DNA of 64,000 bases from NCBI GenBank assembly GCA_043497085.1, contig JBIEKI010000006.1. The stretch is one strand, 5' to 3'. Both the position numbers and the translations under genes were made by a program. Origin of the DNA: Thalassobacillus sp043497085. GTDB lineage: Bacteria; Bacillota; Bacilli; Bacillales; Halobacillaceae. Positions 49,388-57,240 of the stretch are shown piece by piece. Every line of letters starts with the position of its first letter. The stretch's first letter is position 1. Below the pieces are notes generated by a model. The model ran no database searches. It was not told the origin of the DNA and was given only the letters and a program-made list of their open reading frames with translations.

Positions 49388-50182
49388 GTGAAAACAGATA
49401 ACGTAACGAAAAAGGAAACTCATGCGAAACACTTATTAGATGCTTGGAGTAAAGGGGAAGGGGTTCAGCCGCTCACAGGGCTGGATCCTGAGCTCTCCCT
49501 TGATGAAGCTTATCAGGTCCAATTACACACGATTGAACAAAAAGTGGAACAAGGACAACGGATAACTGGCAAGAAAATCGGTCTGACATCCAAGGCTATG
49601 CAAGAATCATTAGGTGTAGATGAACCGGACTATGGCCATTTGTTAAATGAGATGGAGTGTGCGAACCGTGGGAAGATCTCCTTTAAACAAGTCTTACAGC
49701 CAAGAGTAGAAGGAGAAATCGCCTTTATTTTAAAAGACGATTTAGTAGGACCCAATGTAACGACATTGGATGTTTTAAAAGCAACGGATGCTGTTGTTCC
49801 TGCACTTGAAATCGTAGACAGCCGTATTAAAGATTGGAAGATTACGTTAGCTGATACAGTGGCCGATAATGCATCTTCCGGGATGTATATTCTCGGGGGA
49901 AGACCGAAAAAGATTGAAGACGTAAACCTGAAGCAAATGGGCATGGCCCTTTATAAAAATGATGAATTACTCAATACAGGTGTTGGTGCCGCCGCTTTAG
50001 GGGATCCGGCAAAATGTGTGGCCTGGCTCGCCAACAAACTGGCAGGCTATGATATTACATTAAAAGCAGGCGAAATTATTTTATCAGGAGCATTATCTGC
50101 TGCCATGCCTGCTGAACCTGGAGATCATTTTTACGCGAAATTTGCTGAATTAGGAGAAGTGCATGTTTCATTCACGGAGTAA
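49388..50182 (+). CDS. dmpE: 2-oxopent-4-enoate hydratase
   Basis: This 264-residue enzyme adds water to 2-hydroxypenta-2,4-dienoate to give the aldolase substrate. Seen: GKKIGLTSKAMQESLGVDEP (about 61-80), VEGEIAFILKDDLVG with metal-binding Glu, and EIVDSRIKDWKITLADTVAD. Assignment as hydratase rather than decarboxylase rests on order and on likeness to DmpE; the next gene is its paralogue. GTG at 49388 has AGGAGG six bases before it; the ATG at 49382 abuts the site. It follows the dehydrogenase within five or eleven bases. Confidence 0.85.
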   Translation: MKTDNVTKKETHAKHLLDAWSKGEGVQPLTGLDPELSLDEAYQVQLHTIEQKVEQGQRITGKKIGLTSKAMQESLGVDEPDYGHLLNEMECANRGKISFKQVLQPRVEGEIAFILKDDLVGPNVTTLDVLKATDAVVPALEIVDSRIKDWKITLADTVADNASSGMYILGGRPKKIEDVNLKQMGMALYKNDELLNTGVGAAALGDPAKCVAWLANKLAGYDITLKAGEIILSGALSAAMPAEPGDHFYAKFAELGEVHVSFTE

Positions 50183-50196
50183 AGGAAGGTTATATA

Positions 50197-50982
50197 ATGG
50201 ATAATCATCTAATTAAAGAGCTTGCTGATTATGTACATCATGCAGAAAAAGAAAAACGGGAAATAACAAAAATTACCGCCGATTTATATCCTGAACTTTC
50301 TATTGATGAAGGGTATATCGTTCAAGAAGAGCTGGTTCGTCAAAAAATTGCAGAAGGCTATCAAATCATTGGCCCAAAAATGGGGATTACCAGTGAGGCT
50401 AAAATGAAACAGATGGATGTGGATGATCCGATCTACGGCTATGTATTCGATAATATGGTGGTCGAGGATGGGGATTCCATTTCTATCTCGGATTATATTC
50501 ATCCCAAAGTGGAACCTGAAATTGGGTTTATGTTAGCAAGGGATTTAGAAGGACCAAACGTGACCGCTCTTGACGTGCTGCGGGCGACAGAATATGTATT
50601 TCCGGCAATAGAGATTATTGACAGCCGCTATGAGAACTTCAACTTTACGCTGCCGGATGTTATTGCAGATAATACATCTGCAGCAGGTGCCGTGTTTGGA
50701 ACCTATTTAAGAAAACCTGATGAACTGGACCTTGATGTGGTCGGTGTGACGTTATCTATAAATGGAGAAATCCAGTCATTGGGGGCAGGTGCCGCTGTGC
50801 TTGGAAATCCAGCCAATTCAGTGGCCAGACTGGCCAATATGTTAAGTAAAAAGGGAGAAAAAGTAAAAGCGGGACAGCCGATTTTAACCGGTGGTGTCAC
50901 AGCAGCGGTTCGCCTATCTCCTGGTGACTTTGTCCAGGCAGAATACGGCGGATTAGGTAACGTGTCATTTTTTGTGCGTTAA
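50197..50982 (+). CDS. dmpH: 4-oxalocrotonate decarboxylase
   Basis: This 261-residue paralogue of the previous gene removes CO2 from 2-oxo-3-hexenedioate. Seen: GPKMGITSEAKMKQMDVDDP (about 60-79), PKVEPEIGFMLARDLEG with metal-binding Glu residues, and EIIDSRYENFNFTLPDVIAD. DmpE and DmpH form a complex that channels the unstable dienol. AAAGGAAGG precedes the ATG. The two paralogues could be swapped in this annotation; sequence alone leaves some doubt. Confidence 0.85.
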   Translation: MDNHLIKELADYVHHAEKEKREITKITADLYPELSIDEGYIVQEELVRQKIAEGYQIIGPKMGITSEAKMKQMDVDDPIYGYVFDNMVVEDGDSISISDYIHPKVEPEIGFMLARDLEGPNVTALDVLRATEYVFPAIEIIDSRYENFNFTLPDVIADNTSAAGAVFGTYLRKPDELDLDVVGVTLSINGEIQSLGAGAAVLGNPANSVARLANMLSKKGEKVKAGQPILTGGVTAAVRLSPGDFVQAEYGGLGNVSFFVR

Positions 50983-51017
50983 GAAAGTTTACCTTTGTTA
51001 GCGGGTTAAAAGATAGG
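50981..51017. repeat. Partial family C relic
   Basis: TTAAGAAAGTTTACCTTTGT followed by TAGCGGGTTAAAAGATA resembles the sequence just left of and into the family C repeat at 33215 (about 29 of 37 bases). The hairpin part is missing. It overlaps the last codon of the decarboxylase gene. Confidence 0.4.
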
Positions 51018-51050
51018 TAAAGAGTAAAATCTTTAGAGGTGGTGAAGGAC

Positions 51051-51242
51051 TTGCCAATTATCAATGTACAAATGATGGAGGGAAGAGATCCAGATAAAAT
51101 TGAATCACTGATGAAGAATCTGACTGACACAGTCAGCGAGTCACTGGGTGCTCCAAAAGAAAATGTACGCGTTCTTGTCAATGAAGTACCAAAAACGCAT
51201 TGGTCTATTGGTGGTAAAAGTGCAAAAGAATTAGGAAAATAA
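51051..51242 (+). CDS. dmpI: 4-oxalocrotonate tautomerase
   Basis: This 63-residue enzyme isomerises 2-hydroxymuconate to 2-oxo-3-hexenedioate. The catalytic residue is Pro1 exposed after Met removal, so the start must be directly before PIINVQMMEGRD; that requires the TTG at 51051. An upstream in-frame GTG would bury the proline and should not be used. AGAGGTGGTGA lies upstream at about 9 bases. Arg residues in EGRDPDK and VRVLVNEVPKTHWSIGG complete the site. The enzyme forms hexamers. Confidence 0.92.
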   Translation: MPIINVQMMEGRDPDKIESLMKNLTDTVSESLGAPKENVRVLVNEVPKTHWSIGGKSAKELGK

Positions 51243-51244
51243 GA

Positions 51245-51309
51245 AAAGCGAAGAGACGATTCTTTGCCTTCCAACTTTATGGGAGCGGCAGAATCGTCTC
51301 TTTGCTTTA
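51245..51309. terminator. Bidirectional terminator between the tautomerase and LysR genes
   Basis: AAAGCGAAGAGACGATTCT pairs with AGAATCGTCTCTTTGCTTT through a long loop with an additional GCC/GGC. It lies between two convergent genes. Confidence 0.85.
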
Positions 51310-52191
51310 TTAGGCCTCTGTATATTTATGATTGATGATCGAGTAAATGATTTTTTTAGCCAGACTCTCGATGCGAGAATTATTTCGAAATTGGACATAG
51401 ACTTCATTAGGAATACTATAAATTTCATCAATTTCCCGGACTTCTACTTCTTCTTCGTATCTTCGATCAACCCCAAGTTTAGGAATGATTCCAATTCCAA
51501 TCTCATTGGCAACAGCATTTAGCAGCATTTCGTTATTATCGACATCCATACGGGTAATATTCTGAGCGCCATTGAGCTGCTTATCAATTAGATTCCATAA
51601 GGTGGAATTTCTTCTATAACTGATGATCGTTTCCCCACTTAAGTCTTTTACATGAAGGGTTTGTCTTTGGCATAATGGATGCTCTTTTGGCAGGACAACA
51701 ACCAGATTATTATCAAATAAGTATTCGGAAATAATGTCAGGATTATTGGATAGAGCATTTCTGGTAAAGATTAAATCTACATCTCCTGATAAAGCCCGTT
51801 CATTTAAACTGACAGAATCATAACCTTCTATCACTTGAACATCAATATCCCCTATCGATTTAATCGTTTTTAAAAGTTCTACAATAAATGAATGCGAGTA
51901 TCCGGGAGAGAAGCCAACCTTTATGATTGGAGCCTTAACCATGTTGGGGATTTCCTTGGAATGATTGATATATAATAGGATATTTTTGGCGTATTCTATG
52001 AACAAATTGGCTTCTTCGGTTAAAAAGATTTCGTGACCGACTCTTTTAAAGAGTTGACATTGCAGGATCTCTTCTAAAGCCTTTATTCGTGAGGTAACGG
52101 TCGGTTGGGTGACATTAAGAACTTCAGCGGCTTTGGAATAGCTTCTATGTTGGACAACGGTAAGAAACGTATGTAATTGGCATTCATTCAT
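51310..52191 (-). CDS. LysR-family transcriptional regulator
   Basis: This 293-residue regulator has the N-terminal winged HTH (LHTFLTVVQHRSYSKAAEVL, then NVTQPTVTSRIKALEEILQC, about 6-45) and a periplasmic-binding-like effector domain (about 90-290). It lies between the lower-pathway operon and the ring-dioxygenase operon at 53300, from which it is divergent but separated by a 568-bp foldback element. It probably activates the dioxygenase operon in response to an aromatic acid or a muconate. Confidence 0.9.
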   Translation of the reverse strand: MNECQLHTFLTVVQHRSYSKAAEVLNVTQPTVTSRIKALEEILQCQLFKRVGHEIFLTEEANLFIEYAKNILLYINHSKEIPNMVKAPIIKVGFSPGYSHSFIVELLKTIKSIGDIDVQVIEGYDSVSLNERALSGDVDLIFTRNALSNNPDIISEYLFDNNLVVVLPKEHPLCQRQTLHVKDLSGETIISYRRNSTLWNLIDKQLNGAQNITRMDVDNNEMLLNAVANEIGIGIIPKLGVDRRYEEEVEVREIDEIYSIPNEVYVQFRNNSRIESLAKKIIYSIINHKYTEA

Positions 52192-52214
52192 CTGGTTTCC
52201 TCCTAAATCTTCCT

Positions 52215-52222
52215 TATTAAAA
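52215..52222. repeat. Target-site duplication of element copy 2, left (TATTAAAA)
   Basis: Matches TATAAAAA at 52791-52798 in seven of eight positions. Its length and position agree with the exact 8-bp duplication of copy 1. Confidence 0.6.
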
Positions 52223-52790
52223 GGCTCTGTTTAACGATGCTGATTTTTCATAAGAGGCCTATTCAACTAAATGTAAAGTCGAAGACTTTACTTCCGGGTA
52301 TTATTCGGGAGAAAGGGCGTAGGGGAACGAGTCGCTTTCCACGGGCGTCCGCTGAGCCTCCTCGAGCTGACGCTCTGCGGGGTCTCACCTGGAACTCTTT
52401 TCCCGTAGGAGTCTCCCCGTTCCCCTACGCCCCTTGCCATAAAAAGTTCTCGAAATACACTTATGAAAACTGCTCCATGATAATAAAAAAGAAGATGTTG
52501 CCTCTATTTACTTTTGTAAATGCATCAAGGTGAAGTTTTTAGTTGTGCACTTTCTCTCTTTTAGATGTGTCCGTTTATTACTATAACAGCTGGATGGGAA
52601 GGGAAACTGCGAGACTCCCGCGGGAGAAGGGGCTAGGCGAGATCCCACAGGGCGCAGCCCGAGGAAGCTTGCCAGGTCCCCACAGGAAAGCGAGTCGTTT
52701 CCCAGCCCATCCTAATCCTCTCTTAGTAACGGATCTAACTATCTTGAAACGGAATCTTCAAGTAAAGAAGATTAACTGTTTAACAAAGAC
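52223..52790. mobile_element. 568-bp non-autonomous foldback element, copy 2 (MITE-like)
   Basis: The left end GGCTCTGTTTAACG and the right end (GTTTAACAAAGAC; complement GTCTTTGTTAAAC) are inverted repeats matching copy 1. Hairpin modules lie at 52315-52433 (perfect 15-bp arms GGGCGTAGGGGAACG / CGTTCCCCTACGCCC) and 52592-52712 (arms GGATGGG..GGGAAAC / GTTTCCC..CCCATCC). The right module is an inverted version of the left. Open frames at 52237 and 52543 are by-products. It sits between the LysR gene and its probable target operon. Confidence 0.82.
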
Positions 52791-52798
52791 TATAAAAA
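52791..52798. repeat. Target-site duplication of element copy 2, right (TATAAAAA)
   Basis: Seven of eight bases agree with the left copy at 52215; one substitution suggests an older insertion than copy 1. Confidence 0.58.
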
Positions 52799-52809
52799 AC
52801 CGTTATCAC

Positions 52810-52823
52810 AGAAAGCGCTTTCA
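52810..52823. promoter_or_regulatory. cre-like catabolite-repression site 1
   Basis: AGAAAGCGCTTTCA differs from the ideal CcpA palindrome TGAAAGCGCTTTCA in the first two bases only. It lies just right of the element, 490 bases before the dioxygenase gene. Confidence 0.5.
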
Positions 52824-53041
52824 AAGATTACTAAAAATGGAGAGAGTTTAGGGATTAATACCCTGAAAATCTATTATTTCCACTAGTTAATGGGGGAAAG
52901 TTTCCCCTCAGAGATTAGCATACGATGATTATATTGATAAAAAAGACAAGTTGTCAACTGTGATTACAGATAATTCTGTATTTTAGAAACTGCTGTATAA
53001 AATATTTTTTACTATTCGCAGGAAAGTAAAGAAATATTCAA

Positions 53042-53071
53042 TTGGTATCTAAAAATTCTGACTTTTATAAT
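53042..53071 (+). promoter_or_regulatory. SigmaA-type promoter TTGGTA-N18-TATAAT for the dioxygenase operon
   Basis: A perfect -10 TATAAT (53066-53071) is preceded by TTGGTA at 18 bases. Transcription from near 53078 gives a leader of about 220 bases. The rest of 52799-53299 is AT-rich and shows two cre-like sites. Confidence 0.5.
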
Positions 53072-53215
53072 GAAAAGTAAGCAATTTAAACAACATGAAT
53101 TTAGTGACAACCAGCTGAGGAGGAAATGAAAAATTGTGTATGTGATTACAAGGTGTAAGTGAGAAAAAGAAGCCTTAAGTTTGAGAAGACAAGCTCAAAA
53201 AAACTTTCGAATAAA

Positions 53216-53229
53216 TGCAAGCGCTAACA
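53216..53229. promoter_or_regulatory. cre-like catabolite-repression site 2
   Basis: TGCAAGCGCTAACA matches the CcpA consensus (TGWAARCGYTWWCW) at all but about one position. It is downstream of the predicted start of transcription, where CcpA acts as a roadblock. Confidence 0.6.
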
Positions 53230-53299
53230 AAAAAGAAAGTTAACTATTACACCGGTGATCTACATGATGCTTTAGAAATCTAAAAATGAGGTGAATTAA

Positions 53300-54577
53300 A
53301 TGGAAGAATTAATCCGTGATAATCGGGAGAAAAATGAATTTCTTGTTCACAGAAGTGTATTTACGGAAAAAGAAATGCTTGCAAGAGAACGTGCCGAAAT
53401 TTTTAATAAATGCTGGTTGTTTATTGGACATGATACTGAGATTCCTGAAAAAGGGGATTACAAGCGGAAAAAAGTAGGCGGACGTAATTTACTCCTAGTC
53501 CACAGTCAGGATGGGGAAATTAGAGTATTGTATAATACTTGCCCCCACCGTGGTGCCCTTGTAGCAAGGGAAAACGAAGGTAATTCCAGGGTATTCCGTT
53601 GTTTCTACCATGCCTGGAGCTTTAAAAATGATGGGGAATTGAATGGTATGCCGGGAAAAGATGGCTTCCCAGATGATTTTAACTGCGATGGTTCGAAAAA
53701 TATGAAAGCGGTTAACCGAGTGGAAAGCTATCGTGGTTTCATATTCGTCAACTTCGACGATCAGGCTATTTCCCTGGAGGAATACTTAGGGAATGCCAAG
53801 GAATATATAGACCTGGCGGCAGATCAGTCAGAAGCCGGGCTGGAAGTTCTGGGCGGAGTACAGCAATACAGTGTCCGGGCAAACTGGAAGCTATTAGCTG
53901 AAAATAGCGTCGATCTCTATCACGGAATGCCTACCCATAAGACGTATTTTGATATTAAACAAGCCCAGGATCCTGGTTTAAAACGTGTGAAGCTGGAAGG
54001 AAGGGGCAAAGACCTGGGTAATGGTCATGCTGTGATGGAATATGTGGCACCGTGGGGAAGACCGGTTGCTCAGTGGACACCTATTTGGAGCGAAGATTTA
54101 AAACAGGATATGGAGAAAATGAAAGAAAGATTGGTAGAAAGGTTCGGAGAAGAACGTGCCGATCGCATCGCTAACTATAACCGCAACATTATCATTTTCC
54201 CTAATCTGGTTATTAACGACATTATGGCGATTACTGCACGAACTTTCTACCCATCGAGCCCGGGATATATGGAAGTATCCGGCTATTCACTGGCTCCTAA
54301 AGGGGAAGACGAAGAGCATCGTATGGCAAGAAATAATAACTTTTTAGAATTCCTCGGACCAGGCGGTTTTGCGACTCCTGATGACAACGAAGCATTGGAA
54401 CTATGTCAGGAAGCTTATAACAATAACCAGGAAGTGCAATGGAATGATATTTCCAAAGGCATGGTCAGAGGAGAAGAAAATGCCATGGCTACAGATGAAA
54501 TCCAAATGAGGAGCTTCTGGAGACAGTATAAGGTCAGAATCGAGGAGTCCATGAAGAAGGAGGTTGCTCAGACATGA
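53300..54577 (+). CDS. Aromatic ring-hydroxylating dioxygenase, alpha (Rieske) subunit
   Basis: This 425-residue subunit has the Rieske 2Fe-2S ligands C81, H83 (NTCPHRG) and C101, H104 (RCFYHAWS), exact C-x-H-x17-C-x2-H spacing. The catalytic domain has the iron facial triad region ENSVDLYHGMPTHKTYFD (bridging Asp, two His, about 206-223). It resembles the carboxylated-arene group (cumate/benzoate-type) more than naphthalene-type. It adds O2 to an aromatic ring; the exact substrate is unknown. The beta subunit overlaps by four bases. Confidence 0.9.
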   Translation: MEELIRDNREKNEFLVHRSVFTEKEMLARERAEIFNKCWLFIGHDTEIPEKGDYKRKKVGGRNLLLVHSQDGEIRVLYNTCPHRGALVARENEGNSRVFRCFYHAWSFKNDGELNGMPGKDGFPDDFNCDGSKNMKAVNRVESYRGFIFVNFDDQAISLEEYLGNAKEYIDLAADQSEAGLEVLGGVQQYSVRANWKLLAENSVDLYHGMPTHKTYFDIKQAQDPGLKRVKLEGRGKDLGNGHAVMEYVAPWGRPVAQWTPIWSEDLKQDMEKMKERLVERFGEERADRIANYNRNIIIFPNLVINDIMAITARTFYPSSPGYMEVSGYSLAPKGEDEEHRMARNNNFLEFLGPGGFATPDDNEALELCQEAYNNNQEVQWNDISKGMVRGEENAMATDEIQMRSFWRQYKVRIEESMKKEVAQT

Positions 54578-55062
54578 CAGTAGCAGCACTAACACGGCAA
54601 GATGTCGTTGATTTCCTATATAACGAAGCCAAATTGCTGGATGAATGGAAGTTAAATGAATGGGCGGCATTATTTACCGATGAGGGCACGTATAAGGTTC
54701 CTCCGATAGGGGAGCCTGATGCCAGTCCGACGGAATCGCTATTTTACGTCCATGATAATCGGTCACGACTGCAGGAGCGGGCAGAACGCCTTTTGAAGAA
54801 AGAAGCCCATGTGGAATACCCACATTCCACCACGCTTCGAAACTACCATAATATTTTGGTTAGTGGTCTTGAGTCTGATGTGATTACGGTGGAGTGCAAC
54901 TTTACGACCCACCGCTCGAAAAGAGAAGTGTTAGATACGTTTATTGGTAAAAGCACGTATGAACTTGTTGAGCAAAATGGCGAACTTGCTATCAAAAGTA
55001 AAAAAGTGGTCTTATATCTGGATAGTTTACGACCGCATGGAAAAATCAGTTTAATTCTTTAA
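54574..55062 (+). CDS. Aromatic ring-hydroxylating dioxygenase, beta subunit
   Basis: This 162-residue SnoaL-fold subunit has the typical start LTRQDVVDFLYNEAKLLDEW then WAALFTDEGTYKVPP, and the conserved YPHSTTLRNYHNILVSG. It supports assembly of the alpha3-beta3 oxygenase. It overlaps the alpha gene by ATGA with GAAGGAGG before the start. Confidence 0.9.
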   Translation: MTVAALTRQDVVDFLYNEAKLLDEWKLNEWAALFTDEGTYKVPPIGEPDASPTESLFYVHDNRSRLQERAERLLKKEAHVEYPHSTTLRNYHNILVSGLESDVITVECNFTTHRSKREVLDTFIGKSTYELVEQNGELAIKSKKVVLYLDSLRPHGKISLIL

Positions 55063-55092
55063 TAGATTCCTAAGGGAGAGGTGGTGAATGGT

Positions 55093-56118
55093 ATGAGTAA
55101 AGAACACGAAGTATACGACATTACCATTGTAGGCGGAGGTCCAGTAGGTATGTTTACTGCCTTCTACGCGGGGATGCGCCAGGCAAGTGTGAAAATCATT
55201 GAGAGCCTGCCGCAACTGGGCGGCCAGCTGGCTGCATTATATCCGGATAAACACGTCTATGATGTCGCCGGATTTCCTAAGGTGAAAGCCAAAGATCTAG
55301 TAACTCAGTTGAAAGAGCAAATGGACCAGTTTGAAAATGAAGTTTGCCTGGGTGAAGAAGTCATAGAGGTCACAAAGGAAAATGATATTTTTACAATCAA
55401 GACAAATACACAGACGCATTATTCGAGAACAATTATTGTAACAGCTGGGAATGGTGCCTTTAAACCGCGGAACATGAATTTAGAAAGAGAAGAACAATAT
55501 ACAGGAAAAAATCTTCATTACAGTATCGAGGATATCAATGATTTTAAAGATAAAGATGTAGTCGTTTGCGGCGGAGGAGACTCTGCGGTAGATTGGGCGC
55601 TTATGTTAGAGAATATCGCTTCATCCGTGAACATCGTCCATCGAAGAGACCGATTCAGAGCTCATGAACATAGTGTCAATTTATTAAAGGATTCATCTGT
55701 TAATATTCTAACTCCTTATAGTCCTTGTGAATTATTGGGGGATGAAAAAATAGATTGCGTAAAACTGAAAAAAGCCAAAACGGAAGAATTTATGGAATTA
55801 AAGGCAGATGAATACCTGGTCAACTATGGTTTTATATCCAATCTCGGTCCTATTAATGACTGGGGCCTTGAAATAGAAAAGAACTCGATCGTTGTAAACT
55901 CAAAAGCGGAAACGAATATTCCCGGCATCTATGCCGCGGGAGATATTTCAACCTATCCAGGTAAAGTCAAGTTAATGGCAACCGGATTTGGGGAAGCTCC
56001 GATTGCTGTGAGTAACGCAAAGGTTTATATCAATCCAAACGAATCCCTGCACGCTGCTCATAGCACATCGATCATGAGCAGGAAGGATAAGAAGAAGAAA
56101 GAAAAAGTAGTCACTTAA
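55093..56118 (+). CDS. Ferredoxin--NADP reductase of the thioredoxin-reductase-like (YumC) type
   Basis: This 341-residue flavoprotein has the FAD motif ITIVGGGPVGMFTAFYAGM (about 10-28), QLGGQLAALYPDKHVYDVAG, the NADPH motif VVVCGGGDSAVDWALMLEN (about 153-171) and GIYAAGDISTYPGKVKLMAT. No CxxC is present, so it is a ferredoxin reductase and not a thioredoxin reductase. Its C-terminal tail is unusually basic (SRKDKKKKEKVVT). In this operon it most likely drives the dioxygenase through the ferredoxin at 58351. ATG at 55093 has GGGAGAGGTGG upstream. Confidence 0.9.
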   Translation: MSKEHEVYDITIVGGGPVGMFTAFYAGMRQASVKIIESLPQLGGQLAALYPDKHVYDVAGFPKVKAKDLVTQLKEQMDQFENEVCLGEEVIEVTKENDIFTIKTNTQTHYSRTIIVTAGNGAFKPRNMNLEREEQYTGKNLHYSIEDINDFKDKDVVVCGGGDSAVDWALMLENIASSVNIVHRRDRFRAHEHSVNLLKDSSVNILTPYSPCELLGDEKIDCVKLKKAKTEEFMELKADEYLVNYGFISNLGPINDWGLEIEKNSIVVNSKAETNIPGIYAAGDISTYPGKVKLMATGFGEAPIAVSNAKVYINPNESLHAAHSTSIMSRKDKKKKEKVVT

Positions 56119-56162
56119 CTTAATATAAAAGGGCTGTTTTTATAAAAGAGGAGGAACTTCAT

Positions 56163-57173
56163 ATGTCAAAAGTAAAAGAAGATATCATCAGTAAGGAATC
56201 CGCACAGGAGAGGCTGGAAACGTATTTACGTACGGTTGCCCATATCGGCCACGTTGAAATCAGTGTAACTAACTTCGAAAAATCGCTCTGGTTTTTTACC
56301 GAAGTCATGGGGCTTGTATTAACTGAAACGGATGGCGATCGTGCTTATTTAAGAGCGTGGCAGGACTTTGACCACCACACGCTTGTACTGAAGGCGTCCA
56401 ATATTTCCGAAGTCAACCGTATGGGATGGCGTGTAAGCACGAAAGAGTCCCTGGAACTGTTCGAAAAGCAACTACAAGTAATGAATATTGACTATCAATG
56501 GGTTGATGGCGGTCAAAAGAAAGCGTTGGGTGACACGCTTCAGTTTAAATCCCCTGCAGGTATCCCTGTTGAATTATATTGGGAAAAAGAATTGTTTGTC
56601 ACCGATGACCCGGCTTTGAAATCAAACTTACCAAGTCATCCAAGTAAGTATATGGCTAAAGGTGTATCCCCTCGCCGCTTTGATCACGTTAACCTGATGG
56701 TTAATGATGTTGCAGAAGAACAGCAATGGTGGACAGATCTACTCGGTATTCACCACCGTTATTATATTCAGAACCAGGAGGATGTCCGTCTAGGTTCCTG
56801 GTTGAGCCGAACCAATATCGCGCATGAAATCGCGTTGATGAGAAACTCCAACCAGGATGGAGCAGCGTTTCACCATTTAGCCTATTACCTGGATTCTCCG
56901 GATGAACTGCTGCGTGCTTCCAATATTATGGCGGAAAACGGCATTAAGATTGAATGGGGTCCTGGTAAGCATGGTACCAGTGGCGCACAATTCATCTATG
57001 TGTTTGAACCTTCAGGTCACCGTGTTGAAATCTGGACAGGCGGCATCCTGATGTTTTCTCCAGATTGGGAACCGATCAAATGGTCTTCCGATGTTGGACA
57101 GTTAGGTCTGGAAATGTGGGGAAGCACACCACCTCAATCTTATCTGACTTATGGAACGAAAATAGGCGAGTAA
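56163..57173 (+). CDS. Extradiol ring-cleavage dioxygenase (catechol 2,3-dioxygenase type)
   Basis: This 336-residue type I extradiol enzyme has two VOC modules (about 22-140 and 170-290). Iron ligands are H175 (RRFDHVNLMV), H237 or H238 (AAFHHLAYYL) and E289 (GHRVEIWTGG). It opens a catechol next to the hydroxyl pair to give a muconic semialdehyde. AGAGGAGG precedes the ATG. A carboxylated catechol as substrate is possible because a decarboxylase-like gene comes next. Confidence 0.92.
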   Translation: MSKVKEDIISKESAQERLETYLRTVAHIGHVEISVTNFEKSLWFFTEVMGLVLTETDGDRAYLRAWQDFDHHTLVLKASNISEVNRMGWRVSTKESLELFEKQLQVMNIDYQWVDGGQKKALGDTLQFKSPAGIPVELYWEKELFVTDDPALKSNLPSHPSKYMAKGVSPRRFDHVNLMVNDVAEEQQWWTDLLGIHHRYYIQNQEDVRLGSWLSRTNIAHEIALMRNSNQDGAAFHHLAYYLDSPDELLRASNIMAENGIKIEWGPGKHGTSGAQFIYVFEPSGHRVEIWTGGILMFSPDWEPIKWSSDVGQLGLEMWGSTPPQSYLTYGTKIGE

Positions 57174-57240
57174 TGGAAATGGAGAGACTAGCTTGCTAGT
57201 CTCTTTATTCTAAAACTATCAAGGCTGGGAGAGTTCATTT

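Noticed and set aside
49388..50982. Hydratase and decarboxylase genes as a recent tandem duplication
   Set aside because: The two proteins share only family motifs and differ widely in sequence. They are ancient paralogues as in other meta-cleavage clusters.
47923..51242. Aminomuconate (kynurenine-type) pathway
   Set aside because: No 2-aminomuconate deaminase and no 3-hydroxyanthranilate dioxygenase (cupin) are present, while tautomerase, decarboxylase and hydratase fit 2-hydroxymuconate breakdown.
52543..52851. Open frame of 102 codons spanning the right half of element 2
   Set aside because: It is produced by the inverted module and runs out of the element into a cre-like site; no start signal and no conserved protein pattern.
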